The notes: generated from the sequence alone by a model not told the origin. A DNA stretch of 57,141 bases from Vibrio ezurae NBRC 102218 (GCF_000467185.1 NZ_BATM01000039.1:1-57141), one strand, 5' to 3'; positions 18,637 through 31,310 are shown, counted from the stretch's first letter. Translations and numbers: made by a program.

Positions 18637-20376
18637 ATGATCGAAATTAAACGCCGTCCCCCTGCTGATGTTTCAAGCCTACCCACTTCGTTATCTGCTC
18701 TGATGAGGCGTATTTATGCCGCTCGCGGTATCGAATCTATTTCGCAATTAGAGCGAGGCGCAAAAGGGCTATTAGCTCCGCAAAAACTCTTTGGTATTGA
18801 GTCTGCCGCAGAGCTGTTGTTTTCTGCTATTCAAAATAATAAGCGCATTATTGTGGTGGGAGATTTTGACGCTGACGGTGCGACCTCTTCGGCGCTGTCA
18901 GTGATGGCACTGCGAATGTTAGGCTCAAATAACGTGGACTATTTGGTGCCAAACCGCTTTGAAGATGGTTATGGCCTTAGCCCGGAAGTGGTGGAACAAG
19001 CCATTGAAATGGGTGTTGATCTGATCATGACGGTCGATAATGGCGTCTCTTCTATCGAAGGGGTGCGTTTTGCCAAAGAAAGCGGTCTACAGGTGCTAGT
19101 GACCGACCACCATCTACCGGGGCATGTATTGCCCAACGCCGATGCGATGGTGAACCCAAACTTAAATGAATGCGGCTTTCCTTCAAAGGCGCTAGCCGGT
19201 GTCGGTGTCGCGTTCTATTTGATGATTGCGTTGCGAGCACTAATGCGTAAACAAGGTTGGTTTGCGCAAATGGGTATTGCTGAGCCAAACCTTACTGAGT
19301 TTTTAGATTTGGTGGCACTTGGTACGGTGGCCGATGTTGTGGCACTAGATGAAAATAATCGCATATTAGTACACCAAGGTTTACAACGCATTCGCGCCGG
19401 ACATGGCCGCCCGGGTATACAAGCTTTGATTGAAGTGTCAAAACGAACTCCTGGCCGTTTGGTTGCCTCAGACTTCGGATTTGCTTTAGGTCCTAGAATT
19501 AACGCTGCTGGGCGACTAGATGACATGTCATTTGGGGTCGAGTTGTTAATGAGTAACAACATTCATGCTGCTAGACGTATGGCTACTGAATTAGACGCGC
19601 TCAATATTACTCGTCGCGAAATTGAAGAGGGTATGAAGCAAGAAGCCATGGCGTTTTGCGAGCGAATTCAGTTTAGCAAAGACCAAGAGATGCCCTATGG
19701 CATCACCTTGTTCCAACATGATTGGCACCAAGGGGTGATTGGCATTTTAGCTTCGCGCATTAAAGATCAATTCCATCGTCCTGTGATTGCTTTTGCCGAT
19801 GGCGGAGACGGCTTAATTAAAGGCTCATGTCGCTCTATCAAAGGGCTACATATGCGTGATGCACTCGATAAAATCGACGTGCAAAATCCTGGGCTTATTT
19901 TAAAGTTTGGTGGGCATGCCATGGCGGCAGGCTTAACCATCAAAGAGAAAGATTTTAAACAGTTCAGTGAACTGTTTGATAAAGCGGTGCGTGATGAGGT
20001 GGGTGAAGATGCCCTTAAAGGGATAGTGCTGTCTGATGGAGAGTTAACGCCAGAAGAGTTTTCAATGAGCACCGCAATAGAAATTCGTAATGGCGGTCCA
20101 TGGGGGCAAGCGTTTCCCGAGCCGATTTTTGATGGCGAATTTAAAGTTCTGCATCAAAAGTTGGTCGGTGAAAAACACTTGAAGTTGATGCTTGAACCTC
20201 TGCATAAATCCCATGGCACTAACATTATGGTGGATGCGATTGCCTTTAATGTGGATTTGCGCCGCTGGCCTGATCCGGCCACAACCAAAGTGCGTATAGC
20301 ATACCGTCTTGATATCAATGAGTTTAGAGGCAATCAGTCATTGCAGTTGATGGTCGAGCATATTGATGTCGCCTAG
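18637..20376 (+). CDS. recJ: Single-stranded-DNA-specific exonuclease RecJ
   Basis: 579 residues, normal length. DHH phosphoesterase motifs: VVGDFDADGATSSA (motif I), MTVDNGVSS (II), VTDHHLPG (III) and VALGTVADVVAL (IV), followed by GPRINAAGRLDD and the DHHA1 region with KFGGHAMAAGLT. A C-terminal OB-like domain follows. It degrades single-stranded DNA 5' to 3' in RecF recombination, mismatch repair and base-excision repair. Confidence 0.96.
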   Translation: MIEIKRRPPADVSSLPTSLSALMRRIYAARGIESISQLERGAKGLLAPQKLFGIESAAELLFSAIQNNKRIIVVGDFDADGATSSALSVMALRMLGSNNVDYLVPNRFEDGYGLSPEVVEQAIEMGVDLIMTVDNGVSSIEGVRFAKESGLQVLVTDHHLPGHVLPNADAMVNPNLNECGFPSKALAGVGVAFYLMIALRALMRKQGWFAQMGIAEPNLTEFLDLVALGTVADVVALDENNRILVHQGLQRIRAGHGRPGIQALIEVSKRTPGRLVASDFGFALGPRINAAGRLDDMSFGVELLMSNNIHAARRMATELDALNITRREIEEGMKQEAMAFCERIQFSKDQEMPYGITLFQHDWHQGVIGILASRIKDQFHRPVIAFADGGDGLIKGSCRSIKGLHMRDALDKIDVQNPGLILKFGGHAMAAGLTIKEKDFKQFSELFDKAVRDEVGEDALKGIVLSDGELTPEEFSMSTAIEIRNGGPWGQAFPEPIFDGEFKVLHQKLVGEKHLKLMLEPLHKSHGTNIMVDAIAFNVDLRRWPDPATTKVRIAYRLDINEFRGNQSLQLMVEHIDVA

Positions 20377-20493
20377 TACCGTCATTGTTGTTTCTTATCA
20401 AGAGAATTGACTATCTTTAAAATATTTCTGTATCTTGCTCACATTTTTGAGTAAAATTCCGCGGTTATTTTCTATTCAAAATATTGGCCAAAG

Positions 20494-21592
20494 ATGTTTG
20501 AAATCAATCCAATCAAAAACCGCCTACAGGATGTGTCTGAACGCACTAATGTCCTGAGGGGGTACCTTTGACTACGACGCTAAGAAAGAGCGTCTAGAAG
20601 AGGTAAATGCAGAACTTGAACAACCGGATGTATGGAACGAACCTGAGCGTGCTCAAGCACTCGGTAAAGAACGTGCATCACTAGAAGCTGTCGTTGAAAC
20701 CATTGATTTACTCGATCAAGGTGTTGAAGACGTGGATGGCTTGCTAGAGTTAGCGGTTGAAGAACAAGATCAAGAAACTTTTGATGAAATCGAGCCTGAG
20801 CTGGCTGAGCTGGAAGCGAAACTGAATAAGTTAGAATTCCGCCGCATGTTCTCTGGCGACCATGATGCTTCCGATTGCTACATTGATTTGCAATCAGGCT
20901 CTGGTGGTACAGAAGCTCAGGACTGGACTTCAATGATGCTGCGTATGTACTTACGTTGGGCAGAAGCGAAAGGCTTCAAAGTTGAAGTTATTGAAGTATC
21001 CGATGGTGATGTTGCTGGCCTTAAAGGTGCAACAGTACGTATTGCCGGTGAATACGCTTATGGTTGGCTTCGTACTGAAACCGGTGTACACCGTTTAGTG
21101 CGTAAATCACCCTTTGATTCTAGCGGTCGTCGCCATACTTCATTTGCTTCTGCATTTATCTATCCTGAGATTGATGACAACATTAAGATCGATATTAACC
21201 CATCTGATCTTCGCATTGACGTATACCGCGCCTCTGGTGCTGGTGGTCAGCACGTTAACACCACTGAGTCTGCGGTACGTATTACGCACGTACCAACCAA
21301 TATCGTGGTTCAATGCCAGAATGACCGTTCTCAGCATAAAAACAAAGACCAAGCAATGAAGCAACTACGTGCGAAATTGTTTGAGTTTGAATTGCAAAAG
21401 CAAAATGCTGAGAAACAAGCAAACGAAGATGCAAAATCCGACATCGGATGGGGCAGCCAAATTCGCTCATACGTACTGGATGATTCTCGTATCAAGGATC
21501 TTCGTACTGGTGTAGAAAACCGAAATACGCAAGCCGTTTTAGACGGCGACCTAGACAAATTTATCGAAGCCAGCCTTAAGTCTGGACTGTAA
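20494..21592 (+). CDS. prfB: Peptide chain release factor 2, with programmed +1 frameshift
   Basis: The first 25 codons (20494-20568) end at an in-frame TGA (20569-20571). Translation continues by a +1 shift at CTT-TGA-C, so the coding sequence is 20494-20568 joined to 20570-21592: 365 residues, identical in length to E. coli RF2. The domain-2 anticodon-like SPF tripeptide is in [10 protein letters not shown] and the peptidyl-hydrolysis GGQ in [11 protein letters not shown] (250-252). Residue 246 is Ala (YRASGAGGQ), unlike the Thr of E. coli K-12. RF2 recognises UGA and UAA, so RF2 shortage favours its own frameshift. lysS follows 12 bp later. Confidence 0.97.
20557..20572 (+). promoter_or_regulatory. 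prfB programmed frameshift signal
   Basis: Internal Shine-Dalgarno-like AGGGGG (20557-20562) lies 3 nt before the slip codon CTT (20566-20568), followed by TGA (20569-20571) and C. This is the canonical RF2 autoregulatory frameshift arrangement. Confidence 0.97.
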
Positions 21593-21604
21593 TAAGGGTT
21601 AAAT

Positions 21605-23110
21605 ATGACTGAGCAAGTTCAAATTGATGAAAACAAACTGATTGCAGAGCGCCGTGCGAAACTAGATTCGATCCGCAAGGAATGCAAGGCAAACGGTCAC
21701 CCTAACGACTTCCGTCGTGACAGTCTAGCTGGTGACCTTCAAGCACAGTTTGGTGAGAAAACCAAAGAAGAGTTAGAAGAACTGAACCATGTAGTGGCTG
21801 TTGCAGGTCGTATCATGGCAAAGCGTGGTCCTTTCTTAGTGATCCAAGAAACTTCTGGCCGTATCCAAGGTTACGCTGCTAAAGACGTACAAAAAGCGCT
21901 TAAAGCACAATATCAAGGTCTTGATATCGGTGACATTATCGGTATTAAAGGTGCGCTACATAAATCAGGTAAAGGCGATCTTTACGTGAACATGGAAGAG
22001 TACGAATTGCTGACTAAAGCACTTCGTCCACTACCAGAAAAATTCCACGGTCTAACTGACCAAGAGATGCGTTACCGTCAACGTTACGTTGATTTGATCG
22101 TAAACGAAGATTCTCGTCATGCGTTTATTATTCGCTCTAAACTAGTGTCTGCTATTCGTAACTTTATGAGTGGTAAAGGCTACCTAGAAGTCGAAACGCC
22201 AATGATGCACGTGATTCCTGGCGGCGCAACCGCACGTCCATTTATCACTCACCACAACGCACTGGATATCGACATGTACCTACGTGTTGCACCAGAGCTT
22301 TACCTGAAGCGTTTGGTTGTGGGTGGCTTTGACCGTGTATTTGAGATCAACCGTAACTTCCGTAACGAAGGTCTTTCTCCACGTCACAACCCAGAATTCA
22401 CTATGATGGAATTCTACCAAGCTTACTCTGACTACAAAGATCTAATGGATCTGACTGAAGAGATGCTAAGCACGGTAGCGGTTGAAGTTCTTGGTTCAAC
22501 AGCAATGCCTTACGGCGATGAAACGGTTGAGTTTGGTGGCAAATATGCACGTATGAGCATGTTTGAAGCGATTAAACAATACAACCCAGATCATGCTGAA
22601 ATTCAAGCAATGACCGAAGAAGACATTCAAGACCGTGACAAGATGGTGGCGATTGCAAAATCTGTTCACGTTCAAGTAGAAACGTTCTGGACGTGTGGTC
22701 AACTTCTTGAAGAGATCTTTGGTGAAACGGCTGAGCCTCAACTGATTCAACCTACTTTCATTACGGGTTACCCAGCAGATATCTCTCCACTGGCGCGTCG
22801 TAGTGACAGCAACCCATTCTTTACTGACCGTTTTGAGTTCTTTATCGGTGGTCGTGAAGTGGCAAATGGTTTCTCTGAGCTTAATGATGCAGAAGACCAA
22901 GATGCGCGCTTTAAAGCGCAAGTTGATGCAAAAGATGCAGGTGATGATGAAGCAATGTACTACGATGCAGACTACATTACTGCACTAGAGCATGGTCTAC
23001 CACCAACAGCAGGCCAAGGTATTGGTATCGATCGTCTAGCGATGCTATTTACTAACACGCACACTATTCGTGACGTGATTCTATTCCCTGCAATGCGCCC
23101 ACAACAATAA
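21605..23110 (+). CDS. lysS: Lysyl-tRNA synthetase, class II
   Basis: 501 residues. N-terminal OB-fold anticodon-binding domain (about 60-150), then the class II catalytic core with motif 2 in [19 protein letters not shown] and motif 3 in [12 protein letters not shown]. Charges tRNA-Lys. Follows prfB by 12 bp as in E. coli, implying co-transcription. A terminator follows. Confidence 0.98.
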   Translation: MTEQVQIDENKLIAERRAKLDSIRKECKANGHPNDFRRDSLAGDLQAQFGEKTKEELEELNHVVAVAGRIMAKRGPFLVIQETSGRIQGYAAKDVQKALKAQYQGLDIGDIIGIKGALHKSGKGDLYVNMEEYELLTKALRPLPEKFHGLTDQEMRYRQRYVDLIVNEDSRHAFIIRSKLVSAIRNFMSGKGYLEVETPMMHVIPGGATARPFITHHNALDIDMYLRVAPELYLKRLVVGGFDRVFEINRNFRNEGLSPRHNPEFTMMEFYQAYSDYKDLMDLTEEMLSTVAVEVLGSTAMPYGDETVEFGGKYARMSMFEAIKQYNPDHAEIQAMTEEDIQDRDKMVAIAKSVHVQVETFWTCGQLLEEIFGETAEPQLIQPTFITGYPADISPLARRSDSNPFFTDRFEFFIGGREVANGFSELNDAEDQDARFKAQVDAKDAGDDEAMYYDADYITALEHGLPPTAGQGIGIDRLAMLFTNTHTIRDVILFPAMRPQQ

Positions 23111-23146
23111 CCACTGTTGCAGTAGCGCGTTAACATAACAACGATG

Positions 23147-23178
23147 AAGCCACATCATTACTGATGTGGCTTTTTTTA
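23147..23178 (+). terminator. prfB-lysS terminator
   Basis: AAGCCACATCA (23147-23157) pairs with TGATGTGGCTT (23162-23172), loop TTAC, T-run to 23178. It overlaps the stop of the convergent CBS gene. Confidence 0.9.
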
Positions 23179-23619
23179 TGTGCCTACTTCAACAGGTTCT
23201 ACTTCTTCTTGCAGTTCCAGTAAGTTAATGGCAATCGTCACAAAGTCACTGTCAGTGATAATGCCTACCAGTTTTCCATTTTCCACCACTGGCAAACAGC
23301 CTACTTTGCGTTTTTGAATCATTAAGGCGCTTTCTTTTAGCCCTGCATGCGGGCTGACCGTAATGACGTTTTTCGACATCGCTTGATTGAGTGGGGTAGT
23401 GAGGGTGTAGTTGTCTGTGGTAGGGCTGGCTTGTAAGCTGGAATCTTGGGCGGCGAGTATATCTCTGTGTGTCACAAGGCCAAGTAGCTTGTCATCCACA
23501 TCGACAACAGGTACGTGCCTTACTTCATGTTCAGTCATTAGCTTTTGTGCGTCAGCAAGGGTATTGGAACGCAACAGCGTATAGGGGTTACGAGTCATAA
23601 GATCGACAATTTTTATCAT
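23176..23619 (-). CDS. Tandem CBS-domain protein
   Basis: 147 residues consisting of two CBS domains (about 7-60 and 80-135), each with the repeating pattern exemplified by HVPVVDVDDKLLGLVTHRDIL and CLPVVENGKLVGIITDSDF. Such stand-alone pairs bind adenine nucleotides and act as energy or redox sensors for partner proteins; none is evident nearby. Starts MIKIVDLMTRNPYTL with AGGAGAG before the ATG. Confidence 0.88.
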   Translation of the reverse strand: MIKIVDLMTRNPYTLLRSNTLADAQKLMTEHEVRHVPVVDVDDKLLGLVTHRDILAAQDSSLQASPTTDNYTLTTPLNQAMSKNVITVSPHAGLKESALMIQKRKVGCLPVVENGKLVGIITDSDFVTIAINLLELQEEVEPVEVGT

Positions 23620-23955
23620 AATGCTCTCCTAGCGAGTGACGTAGTCATATCTCTCATTTAACTATAGTAATCAGGACGTATTTTTACTTTGATTTACTCC
23701 TAACATTTGAGCAAATTTGTTATTTTCCGTTCTTAAAGGTGAACCGCAATCAACCTAGCTTCGCTGGGTTCTTGTTGTTGTCGCTCCGTTTTGTTTTTTA
23801 GCACCTAGCTCCTTTGTGTAGTGCGGGGCTATCTATAATGAATTACGTGCAATAGAGGGCTTTAATCAACGACTTCTTTATCTTTCCTTGATCTTGTCTG
23901 GTGGCAATCTATACTAGCGCCCTGCAAAATATTTAGCCTAGGATCGTTATTCGCC
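23620..23955. other. Gap between the CBS gene and queA
   Basis: 336 bp. It must contain both divergent promoters. One small hairpin is visible, AACCTAGC-TTC-GCTGGGTT (about 23752-23770), with no T-run. No ORF with a ribosome-binding site was found. Confidence 0.35.
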
Positions 23956-25008
23956 ATGCAAGTTTCTGATTTTCATTTTGACCTACCCGATGAATTGATC
24001 GCACGTTATCCGACGCCGGATCGTACTTCGAGCCGTTTACTGCAACTGACGGGTAATAGCGGTGAGGTTCAGGATAAACACTTCACTGATATTTTAGATC
24101 TTGTTAACGAAGGAGACTTGTTGGTATTCAATAATACCCGAGTGATTCCTGCGCGTGTCTTTGGCCGTAAAGCCAGTGGTGGCAAGATTGAAGTGTTGGT
24201 TGAGCGAATGGTCGATGAGCACACTGTTTTAGCGCATGTGCGCGCCTCTAAGTCTCCTAAGCCGGGGACTGAGTTGTTGCTTGGCGATAAAGATCAATAC
24301 TCAGCAGTGATGGTGGCAAGACACGATGCGTTGTTTGAGATTCGCTTTACCTCAGACAAAGCTGTATTACAGATCCTAGAAGAAGTCGGCCACATGCCAC
24401 TGCCGCCTTACATTGATCGCCCTGATGAAGATTCTGATCAAGAGCGCTATCAAACTGTATACAACGCTAAGCCGGGCGCAGTAGCAGCCCCTACGGCTGG
24501 GTTGCATTTTGATGATGAAATCTTAGCTAAAATTAAAGCTAAAGGCGCAAAACTTGCGTTCGTTACTTTGCATGTTGGCGCAGGCACATTCCAACCCGTC
24601 CGTGTTGACAACATTCTTGAACATCACATGCATGCTGAATATGTTGAAGTGACTCAAGATGTGGTGGATGCCATCAACGAAACCAAAGCGCAAGGTGGTC
24701 GAGTGATTGCTGTGGGCACCACTTCTGTTCGCTCACTAGAAAGTGCGGCGCAAGACGCTGTGAAAAAGGGCACTGAACTTAAGCCTTTCTTTGGCGATAC
24801 CGATATCTTTATCTATCCGGGTTATCAATTTCAGTTAATCGATTGCCTGCTAACTAATTTCCACTTACCTGAATCAACTTTGATCATGTTGGTTAGCGCG
24901 TTCGCTGGATATGATAATGTGATGCAAGCCTACAAACATGCGGTTGAGCACAACTATCGTTTCTTTAGTTATGGCGATGCAATGTTTGTGACTCGTTTAG
25001 GGTTATAA
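23956..25008 (+). CDS. queA: S-adenosylmethionine:tRNA ribosyltransferase-isomerase
   Basis: 350 residues. Family motifs: [18 protein letters not shown] at the start, [55 protein letters not shown] and the C-terminal [18 protein letters not shown]. It transfers the ribosyl group of SAM to preQ1-tRNA, giving epoxyqueuosine. Followed by tgt, the preceding enzyme of queuosine synthesis, after a 228-bp gap that is unusually long for this pair. Confidence 0.97.
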   Translation: MQVSDFHFDLPDELIARYPTPDRTSSRLLQLTGNSGEVQDKHFTDILDLVNEGDLLVFNNTRVIPARVFGRKASGGKIEVLVERMVDEHTVLAHVRASKSPKPGTELLLGDKDQYSAVMVARHDALFEIRFTSDKAVLQILEEVGHMPLPPYIDRPDEDSDQERYQTVYNAKPGAVAAPTAGLHFDDEILAKIKAKGAKLAFVTLHVGAGTFQPVRVDNILEHHMHAEYVEVTQDVVDAINETKAQGGRVIAVGTTSVRSLESAAQDAVKKGTELKPFFGDTDIFIYPGYQFQLIDCLLTNFHLPESTLIMLVSAFAGYDNVMQAYKHAVEHNYRFFSYGDAMFVTRLGL

Positions 25009-26370
<1,362 letters not shown>

Positions 26371-26384
26371 TAATAAATAATTAA

Positions 26385-26454
26385 ACTGGTCATGTAATAA
26401 TACAAATTATAACGACCAGTCATGAGGCTTTATCGTTCAACCCTTGAAAAAGGG
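26385..26454 (+). promoter_or_regulatory. Hairpins in the tgt-yajC gap
   Basis: ACTGGTC (26385-26391) pairs with GACCAGT (26414-26420), then CCCTT-GAAA-AAGGG (26441-26454) forms a GNRA-capped hairpin 63 bp before yajC. No T-run, so not terminators; they would lie in the yajC leader or slow read-through from tgt. Confidence 0.35.
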
Positions 26455-26516
26455 ACGGTGAGGCCACATTTAGTGTTATAACTTAAATTAACGAATATTT
26501 TTAAAGAGGATTTTTA

Positions 26517-26852
26517 ATGAGTTTATTTATTTCTCAAGCTCACGCAGCGACTGAAGGTGCTGCTCAAGGCGGTGGTTTCGAAATGCTGATCATGCTTGGT
26601 ATGTTCGCAGTTATTTTCTACTTCATGATTTACCGTCCACAGTCTAAGCGCGCAAAAGAGCATAAAAACCTTCTTGCTTCGATGACTAAAGGCGACGAAG
26701 TACTAACTAGCGGTGGTTTAGTGGGTAAAATCGCTTCTGTTTCAGAAGAAAACGATTTCATCTCTATCGAGCTAAATGCTAACAATGTAGTTGTTATCAA
26801 GAAAGACTTTGTTACTGCAGTGCTACCTAAAGGTACGCTGAAATCTCTTTAA
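26517..26852 (+). CDS. yajC: Sec translocase accessory protein YajC
   Basis: 111 residues with one hydrophobic segment (about 21-40, MLIMLGMFAVIFYFMIYRP) followed by the family PQxKRxKEH pattern (RPQSKRAKEHKNLL) and a small cytoplasmic domain. Subunit of the SecDF-YajC inner-membrane complex that supports SecYEG-driven export. AAAGAGGAT before the ATG. 22 bp before secD. Confidence 0.96.
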   Translation: MSLFISQAHAATEGAAQGGGFEMLIMLGMFAVIFYFMIYRPQSKRAKEHKNLLASMTKGDEVLTSGGLVGKIASVSEENDFISIELNANNVVVIKKDFVTAVLPKGTLKSL

Positions 26853-26874
26853 GAACAGCTAGAGGATCCTCGCT

Positions 26875-28728
26875 GTGTTAAACCGTTATCCGTTATGGAA
26901 GTACTTGATGGTCGTGATGGCCATTTTAGTCGCGGCACTGTATGCCCTTCCGAATCTTTACGGTGAAGATCCAGCCATACAAATCACAGGAGCACGTGGT
27001 GCTTCTGTTGATATGGCAACCATGGATACTATCACCAATGCTCTTGATAAAGAGAATCTATCTCATAAGTCCGTTTCGTTAGAAAATGGCTCAATTCTAG
27101 TTCGCTTTAATGACACGGATACCCAAATTGGTGCTCGTGATGTTATTTCTGAAGCTCTAGGTCCAGATGCTATTGTGGCTCTTAACCTTGCGGCTTCAAC
27201 TCCTAGCTGGTTAGAAAGTATTGGCGCGGCGCCAATGAAGCTTGGTCTTGATTTACGTGGCGGTGTTCACTTCTTGATGGAAGTGGATATGGACTCGGCA
27301 ATGAACAAGCTTATCTCACAGCAGGAAGAAGCCTTCCGTAGTGAGCTACGTGAAGAGAAAATTCGTTACCGTGCTATTCATGCAGGTAAAGACTCTGTTG
27401 AAGTGACATTGCGTAATGCTGAGCAACTGGCTCAAGCAGAAAGCACATTAAAATCAAAACACCCAGATATGTTGTTTACTGATTCAGACAGCAATGGTCG
27501 TTTTGTGCTAAGTGCCACCTTTACAGAGGCTCGCCTTACTGAAATTCGTAACTACGCCGTTGAGCAAAACATCACGATTTTGCGTAACCGTGTAAACGAG
27601 CTGGGTGTTGCTGAACCTTTAGTTCAACGTCAAGGTGCAAGCCGCATCGTAGTTGAACTGCCAGGTGTTCAAGACACCGCTCGTGCTAAAGAAATTCTAG
27701 GTGCTACAGCCACTCTAGAGTTCCGCGAAGTTGACATGCAGGCTGATTTATCAGCGGCAGCTAACGGTCGTGTTCCTGCGGGCAGTGAAGTGAAGTTTGA
27801 CCGTGATGGTCGCCCAGCGGTACTGAAAAAACGCGTTATTCTTGGCGGTTCAAGCATTACAGATGCAAGTTCTAGTGCCGATGAATACGGTCGTCCTCAA
27901 GTTAACATCTCGCTAGATAGCGAAGGTGGTAGCAAGATGGCCGCTTTCTCTCGCCAAAACATTGGCAAGTTGATGGCCACAGTATTTGCTGAGTACAAAG
28001 ACAGTGGTAAGCGTACTCCTGAAGGCAAAGTGATTCTTGATAAACACGAAGAAGTGATCAACCAAGCGACGATTCAGTCTGCGCTAGGTCGTAGCTTCCG
28101 TATTACAGGCATCGACTCTGCTGCTGAAGCTCATAACTTAGCCTTGCTACTTCGTGCTGGTGCCTTGATTGCGCCAATCTCGATTGTAGAAGAACGTACA
28201 ATTGGTCCATCAATGGGTCAACAGAACATCGATATGGGTGTTCAAGCGTGTCTATGGGGCTTGGTAGCAGTAATGCTATTCACACTGGTTTACTACCGTA
28301 AATTTGGTTTCATTGCCAACATGGCGCTGATTGCTAACCTTGTATTGATCATTGGTATTATGTCGATGATCCCAGGGGCGACAATGACGCTGCCGGGTAT
28401 TGCGGGTATTGTATTGACCGTTGGTATGGCTGTTGATGCGAACGTTCTGATCTTTGAGCGTATACGTGAAGAGCTAAGAGAAGGACGCAGTCCTCAACAA
28501 GCGATTCACCAAGGCTACGCCAATGCCTTTAGTACGATTGCGGATGCTAACATCACTACTCTATTAACAGCGATCATTCTGTTTGCTGTCGGTACGGGTG
28601 CGATTAAAGGCTTTGCTGTAACACTGTCGATCGGTATTTTAACCTCAATGTTTACTGCGATTATTGGTACACGTTGTGTGGTTAACCTGCTGTATGGCGG
28701 TAAACGTGTGACTAAACTGTCGATCTAA
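26875..28728 (+). CDS. secD: Protein translocase subunit SecD
   Basis: 617 residues from a GTG at 26875, with AGAGGA 8 nt upstream. N-terminal membrane anchor (about 8-26), large periplasmic region with [16 protein letters not shown], then five C-terminal membrane segments with the RND-family motif [18 protein letters not shown]. Uses the proton-motive force to complete protein export on the periplasmic side. Operon with yajC and secF. Confidence 0.98.
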   Translation: MLNRYPLWKYLMVVMAILVAALYALPNLYGEDPAIQITGARGASVDMATMDTITNALDKENLSHKSVSLENGSILVRFNDTDTQIGARDVISEALGPDAIVALNLAASTPSWLESIGAAPMKLGLDLRGGVHFLMEVDMDSAMNKLISQQEEAFRSELREEKIRYRAIHAGKDSVEVTLRNAEQLAQAESTLKSKHPDMLFTDSDSNGRFVLSATFTEARLTEIRNYAVEQNITILRNRVNELGVAEPLVQRQGASRIVVELPGVQDTARAKEILGATATLEFREVDMQADLSAAANGRVPAGSEVKFDRDGRPAVLKKRVILGGSSITDASSSADEYGRPQVNISLDSEGGSKMAAFSRQNIGKLMATVFAEYKDSGKRTPEGKVILDKHEEVINQATIQSALGRSFRITGIDSAAEAHNLALLLRAGALIAPISIVEERTIGPSMGQQNIDMGVQACLWGLVAVMLFTLVYYRKFGFIANMALIANLVLIIGIMSMIPGATMTLPGIAGIVLTVGMAVDANVLIFERIREELREGRSPQQAIHQGYANAFSTIADANITTLLTAIILFAVGTGAIKGFAVTLSIGILTSMFTAIIGTRCVVNLLYGGKRVTKLSI

Positions 28729-28742
28729 CTGAAGGTATTTCC

Positions 28743-29690
28743 ATGTTTCAAATATTGAAAAGTGAAGGAACGATCGACTTTATGCGCTGGTCAAAAGGCG
28801 CGGTTGTTTTTTCATTACTAATGATTGCAGCTTCAATCTACACCATTTCAACTAACTGGTTGAACTGGGGTCTGGATTTTACCGGCGGTACGCTGATTGA
28901 AGTGGGTTTTGAGAACCCTGCCAACCTAGAAGAAATTCGTACTTCATTGAGCGATAGAGGGTTTGGCGATGCAACGGTACAGAACTTTGGTTCTGCTCGT
29001 GATGTTATGGTTCGTCTGCGTCCTCATGAAGGTCTACAAGGTGAGCAACTTGGTCTTCAAATTATCCATGCATTGGAAGAAGGCACTGGTGAATCTGTAG
29101 AAATGCGTCGTGTGGAGTTCGTTGGACCTAACGTGGGTGATGAACTTGCAGAAGCGGGTGGTTTGGCCATCATCGTTTCTCTGATTTGTATCTTGATGTA
29201 TGTTTCTATGCGTTTTGAATGGCGTCTAGCAGCAGGTGCGGTATTGGCACTGGCGCACGATGTTATCATTACCATCGGCATCTTCTCTATCATGCAAATT
29301 GAAGTTGACTTAACCATCGTAGCAGCATTGTTAACGGTAGTGGGTTACTCACTCAACGATACCATCGTAGTATTTGACCGGATTCGTGAGAATTTCCGTC
29401 GAGTACGTAAAGGTGGCTCTGTTGAGATCATCAATGGTGCAATCACTCAAACATTAAGCCGTACCTTGATTACCTCTGGTACGACCTTGTTTGTGGTTAT
29501 CGCCCTATTTACTAAGGGTGGTGCAAATATCCATGGTTTCGCAACCGCATTGCTATTGGGTATCACTGTAGGTACATATTCATCTATCTACGTAGCATCT
29601 AACTTAGCTCTGAAATTGGGCGTATCTCGTGAGCACTTGATGCCACCTAAAGTTGAGAAGGAAGGCGCAGAATTTGACGAAATGCCTTAA
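28743..29690 (+). CDS. secF: Protein translocase subunit SecF
   Basis: 315 residues with six predicted membrane segments. Family motifs: LDFTGGTLIEVGF after the first segment and YSLNDTIVVFDRIRENFR near the fourth. Partner of SecD; starts 14 bp after its stop. A terminator follows 30 bp downstream. Confidence 0.98.
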   Translation: MFQILKSEGTIDFMRWSKGAVVFSLLMIAASIYTISTNWLNWGLDFTGGTLIEVGFENPANLEEIRTSLSDRGFGDATVQNFGSARDVMVRLRPHEGLQGEQLGLQIIHALEEGTGESVEMRRVEFVGPNVGDELAEAGGLAIIVSLICILMYVSMRFEWRLAAGAVLALAHDVIITIGIFSIMQIEVDLTIVAALLTVVGYSLNDTIVVFDRIRENFRRVRKGGSVEIINGAITQTLSRTLITSGTTLFVVIALFTKGGANIHGFATALLLGITVGTYSSIYVASNLALKLGVSREHLMPPKVEKEGAEFDEMP

Positions 29691-29719
29691 GCCTTTGTCT
29701 ATTTTCTAGTAGTCTTTTT

Positions 29720-29747
29720 AAACGGCCAACGATGTGTTGGCCGTTTT
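29720..29747 (+). terminator. yajC-secDF terminator
   Basis: AAACGGCCAAC (29720-29730) pairs with GTTGGCCGTTT (29736-29746), loop GATGT, T-rich after. Confidence 0.9.
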
Positions 29748-29777
29748 TGTTTTTGGCTAAAGCGGTAAGGATACACA

Positions 29778-30209
29778 ATGTCAGTAATTACAAGAGACAG
29801 TGCAGTCACTATGCATTTTGCGATCAAGCTTGAAGATGGGTCAGTGGCAGACAGCACATATCAAATGGGCAAACCGGCTAAGCTTGTGATCGGTGATGGT
29901 AGTTTGAGTGAGAGCTTTGAAGCCTGTTTACTGGGACTAAAAGCCGGGGATAAAAACAGTGTCGAGCTTAAGGCTATTGATGCTTTTGGTTTGCCTAATC
30001 CAGACAATATTCATCATATGGATCGCGCTAAATTTGTTGGTGAAGCGCAAGTTGAGGTGGGCACAATCATGGCATTCAACGGCCCTGATGGCATGGAAAT
30101 CCCCGGTATTATTACCGAGATTGCAGGAGACTCTGTCACTGTCGATTTCAATCACCCGTTAGCGGGACGTGATGTCACGTTTGATGTTGAAATCGTTTCA
30201 ATAGATTAA
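29778..30209 (+). CDS. fkpB: FKBP-type peptidyl-prolyl isomerase (SlpA-like)
   Basis: 143 residues of the SlyD/SlpA type: an FKBP core with an inserted flap. Begins SVITRDSAVTMHFAIKLEDGSVADST; the IGDGSLSESFEACLLGLKAGDK and FNHPLAGRDVTFDVEIVSI blocks are diagnostic. Lacks SlyD's His-rich metal tail. Next to ispH as in E. coli; here 118 bp separate them and a second promoter is possible. Confidence 0.93.
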   Translation: MSVITRDSAVTMHFAIKLEDGSVADSTYQMGKPAKLVIGDGSLSESFEACLLGLKAGDKNSVELKAIDAFGLPNPDNIHHMDRAKFVGEAQVEVGTIMAFNGPDGMEIPGIITEIAGDSVTVDFNHPLAGRDVTFDVEIVSID

Positions 30210-30327
30210 ATGCGGCAATAACCACTCACTATTTAGGGTTATTACTGTCTTGAGCTTTCCTCAATAATGTCGGTACAATGAGCGCGATTTGAGGTTGCTC
30301 ATTAACTGAGTAGCAAGGCCTTCACCA

Positions 30328-31293
30328 ATGAAAGATATGACAATGGAAATTTTATTAGCCAACCCTCGTGGTTTTTGTGCCGGTGTTGACCGAGCTATTA
30401 GCATCGTTGAACGAGCGCTAGAGATGTACCAGCCTCCTATCTACGTCCGACACGAAGTGGTGCACAATCGTTTTGTCGTTGAAGGGCTTAAAGCTCGCGG
30501 CGCCGTTTTTGTTGAAGAGCTGAGTGAAGTGCCTGATGACAATATTGTTATTTTTTCCGCGCACGGCGTATCGCAAGCAGTACGTAAAGAAGCCAAGCTG
30601 CGTGAATTAACCGTATTTGATGCTACCTGCCCACTAGTGACTAAAGTACATATGGAGGTGGCTCGCGCCAGTCGCAAGCATATTGAAGTGGTACTGATTG
30701 GTCATGCTGGTCATCCTGAAGTTGAAGGGACCATGGGGCAATACGCAAGCGAGCAAGGCGGAATGTATTTGGTTGAGAAGCCAGACGATGTTGATGCGTT
30801 GCTGGGGGCTGTTAAGGATTCGGCTAATCTTCATTACGTCAGCCAAACGACATTGTCTGTTGATGAGACAGCGGATGTGATTGATCGTCTTCGTCAGGTG
30901 TTTCCTCATATTCAAGGGCCACGTAAAGATGATATTTGTTACGCAACGCAAAATCGTCAAGATGCGGTACGTACGATGGCAAATGAAGTGGATGTCATGA
31001 TTGTGGTAGGGTCTAAAAACTCTTCAAACTCGACCCGCTTAAAAGAATTAGCTGAGAAGCTAGGTACGCCAGCATATCTAACGGATTGCCCCGAAGATCT
31101 GAATGCACAGTGGTTTAAAAATAAAACTAAGGTTGGTATGACCGCGGGGGCTTCAGCGCCTGAAGAGTTAGTTAATACCATCTTAGAAAAAATAAAAACA
31201 CTCTCTGATTGCAACCTAGTGACAGAAATTACCGGTCGTGAAGAGAACATGTTCTTCGAAGTACCAAAAGAGCTGCAAGTCAAAAATCTCTAA
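30328..31293 (+). CDS. ispH: 4-hydroxy-3-methylbut-2-enyl diphosphate reductase
   Basis: 321 residues as given; ATGs at 30337 and 30343 would also work, and the latter ([11 protein letters not shown]) aligns best with E. coli IspH, while 30328 has GCAAGG 9 nt upstream. Three [4Fe-4S] cysteines are in [21 protein letters not shown] and [17 protein letters not shown] TDCPED / [12 protein letters not shown] regions; the E(T) substrate motif is in [14 protein letters not shown]. Last step of the MEP isoprenoid pathway. A strong terminator follows. Confidence 0.97.
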   Translation: MKDMTMEILLANPRGFCAGVDRAISIVERALEMYQPPIYVRHEVVHNRFVVEGLKARGAVFVEELSEVPDDNIVIFSAHGVSQAVRKEAKLRELTVFDATCPLVTKVHMEVARASRKHIEVVLIGHAGHPEVEGTMGQYASEQGGMYLVEKPDDVDALLGAVKDSANLHYVSQTTLSVDETADVIDRLRQVFPHIQGPRKDDICYATQNRQDAVRTMANEVDVMIVVGSKNSSNSTRLKELAEKLGTPAYLTDCPEDLNAQWFKNKTKVGMTAGASAPEELVNTILEKIKTLSDCNLVTEITGREENMFFEVPKELQVKNL

Positions 31294-31310
31294 TTTGAAT
31301 TCATAAAATA

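Noticed and set aside
20590..20731. A downstream start for prfB at about 20732
   Set aside because: It ignores the programmed frameshift and would remove the N-terminal domain of RF2.
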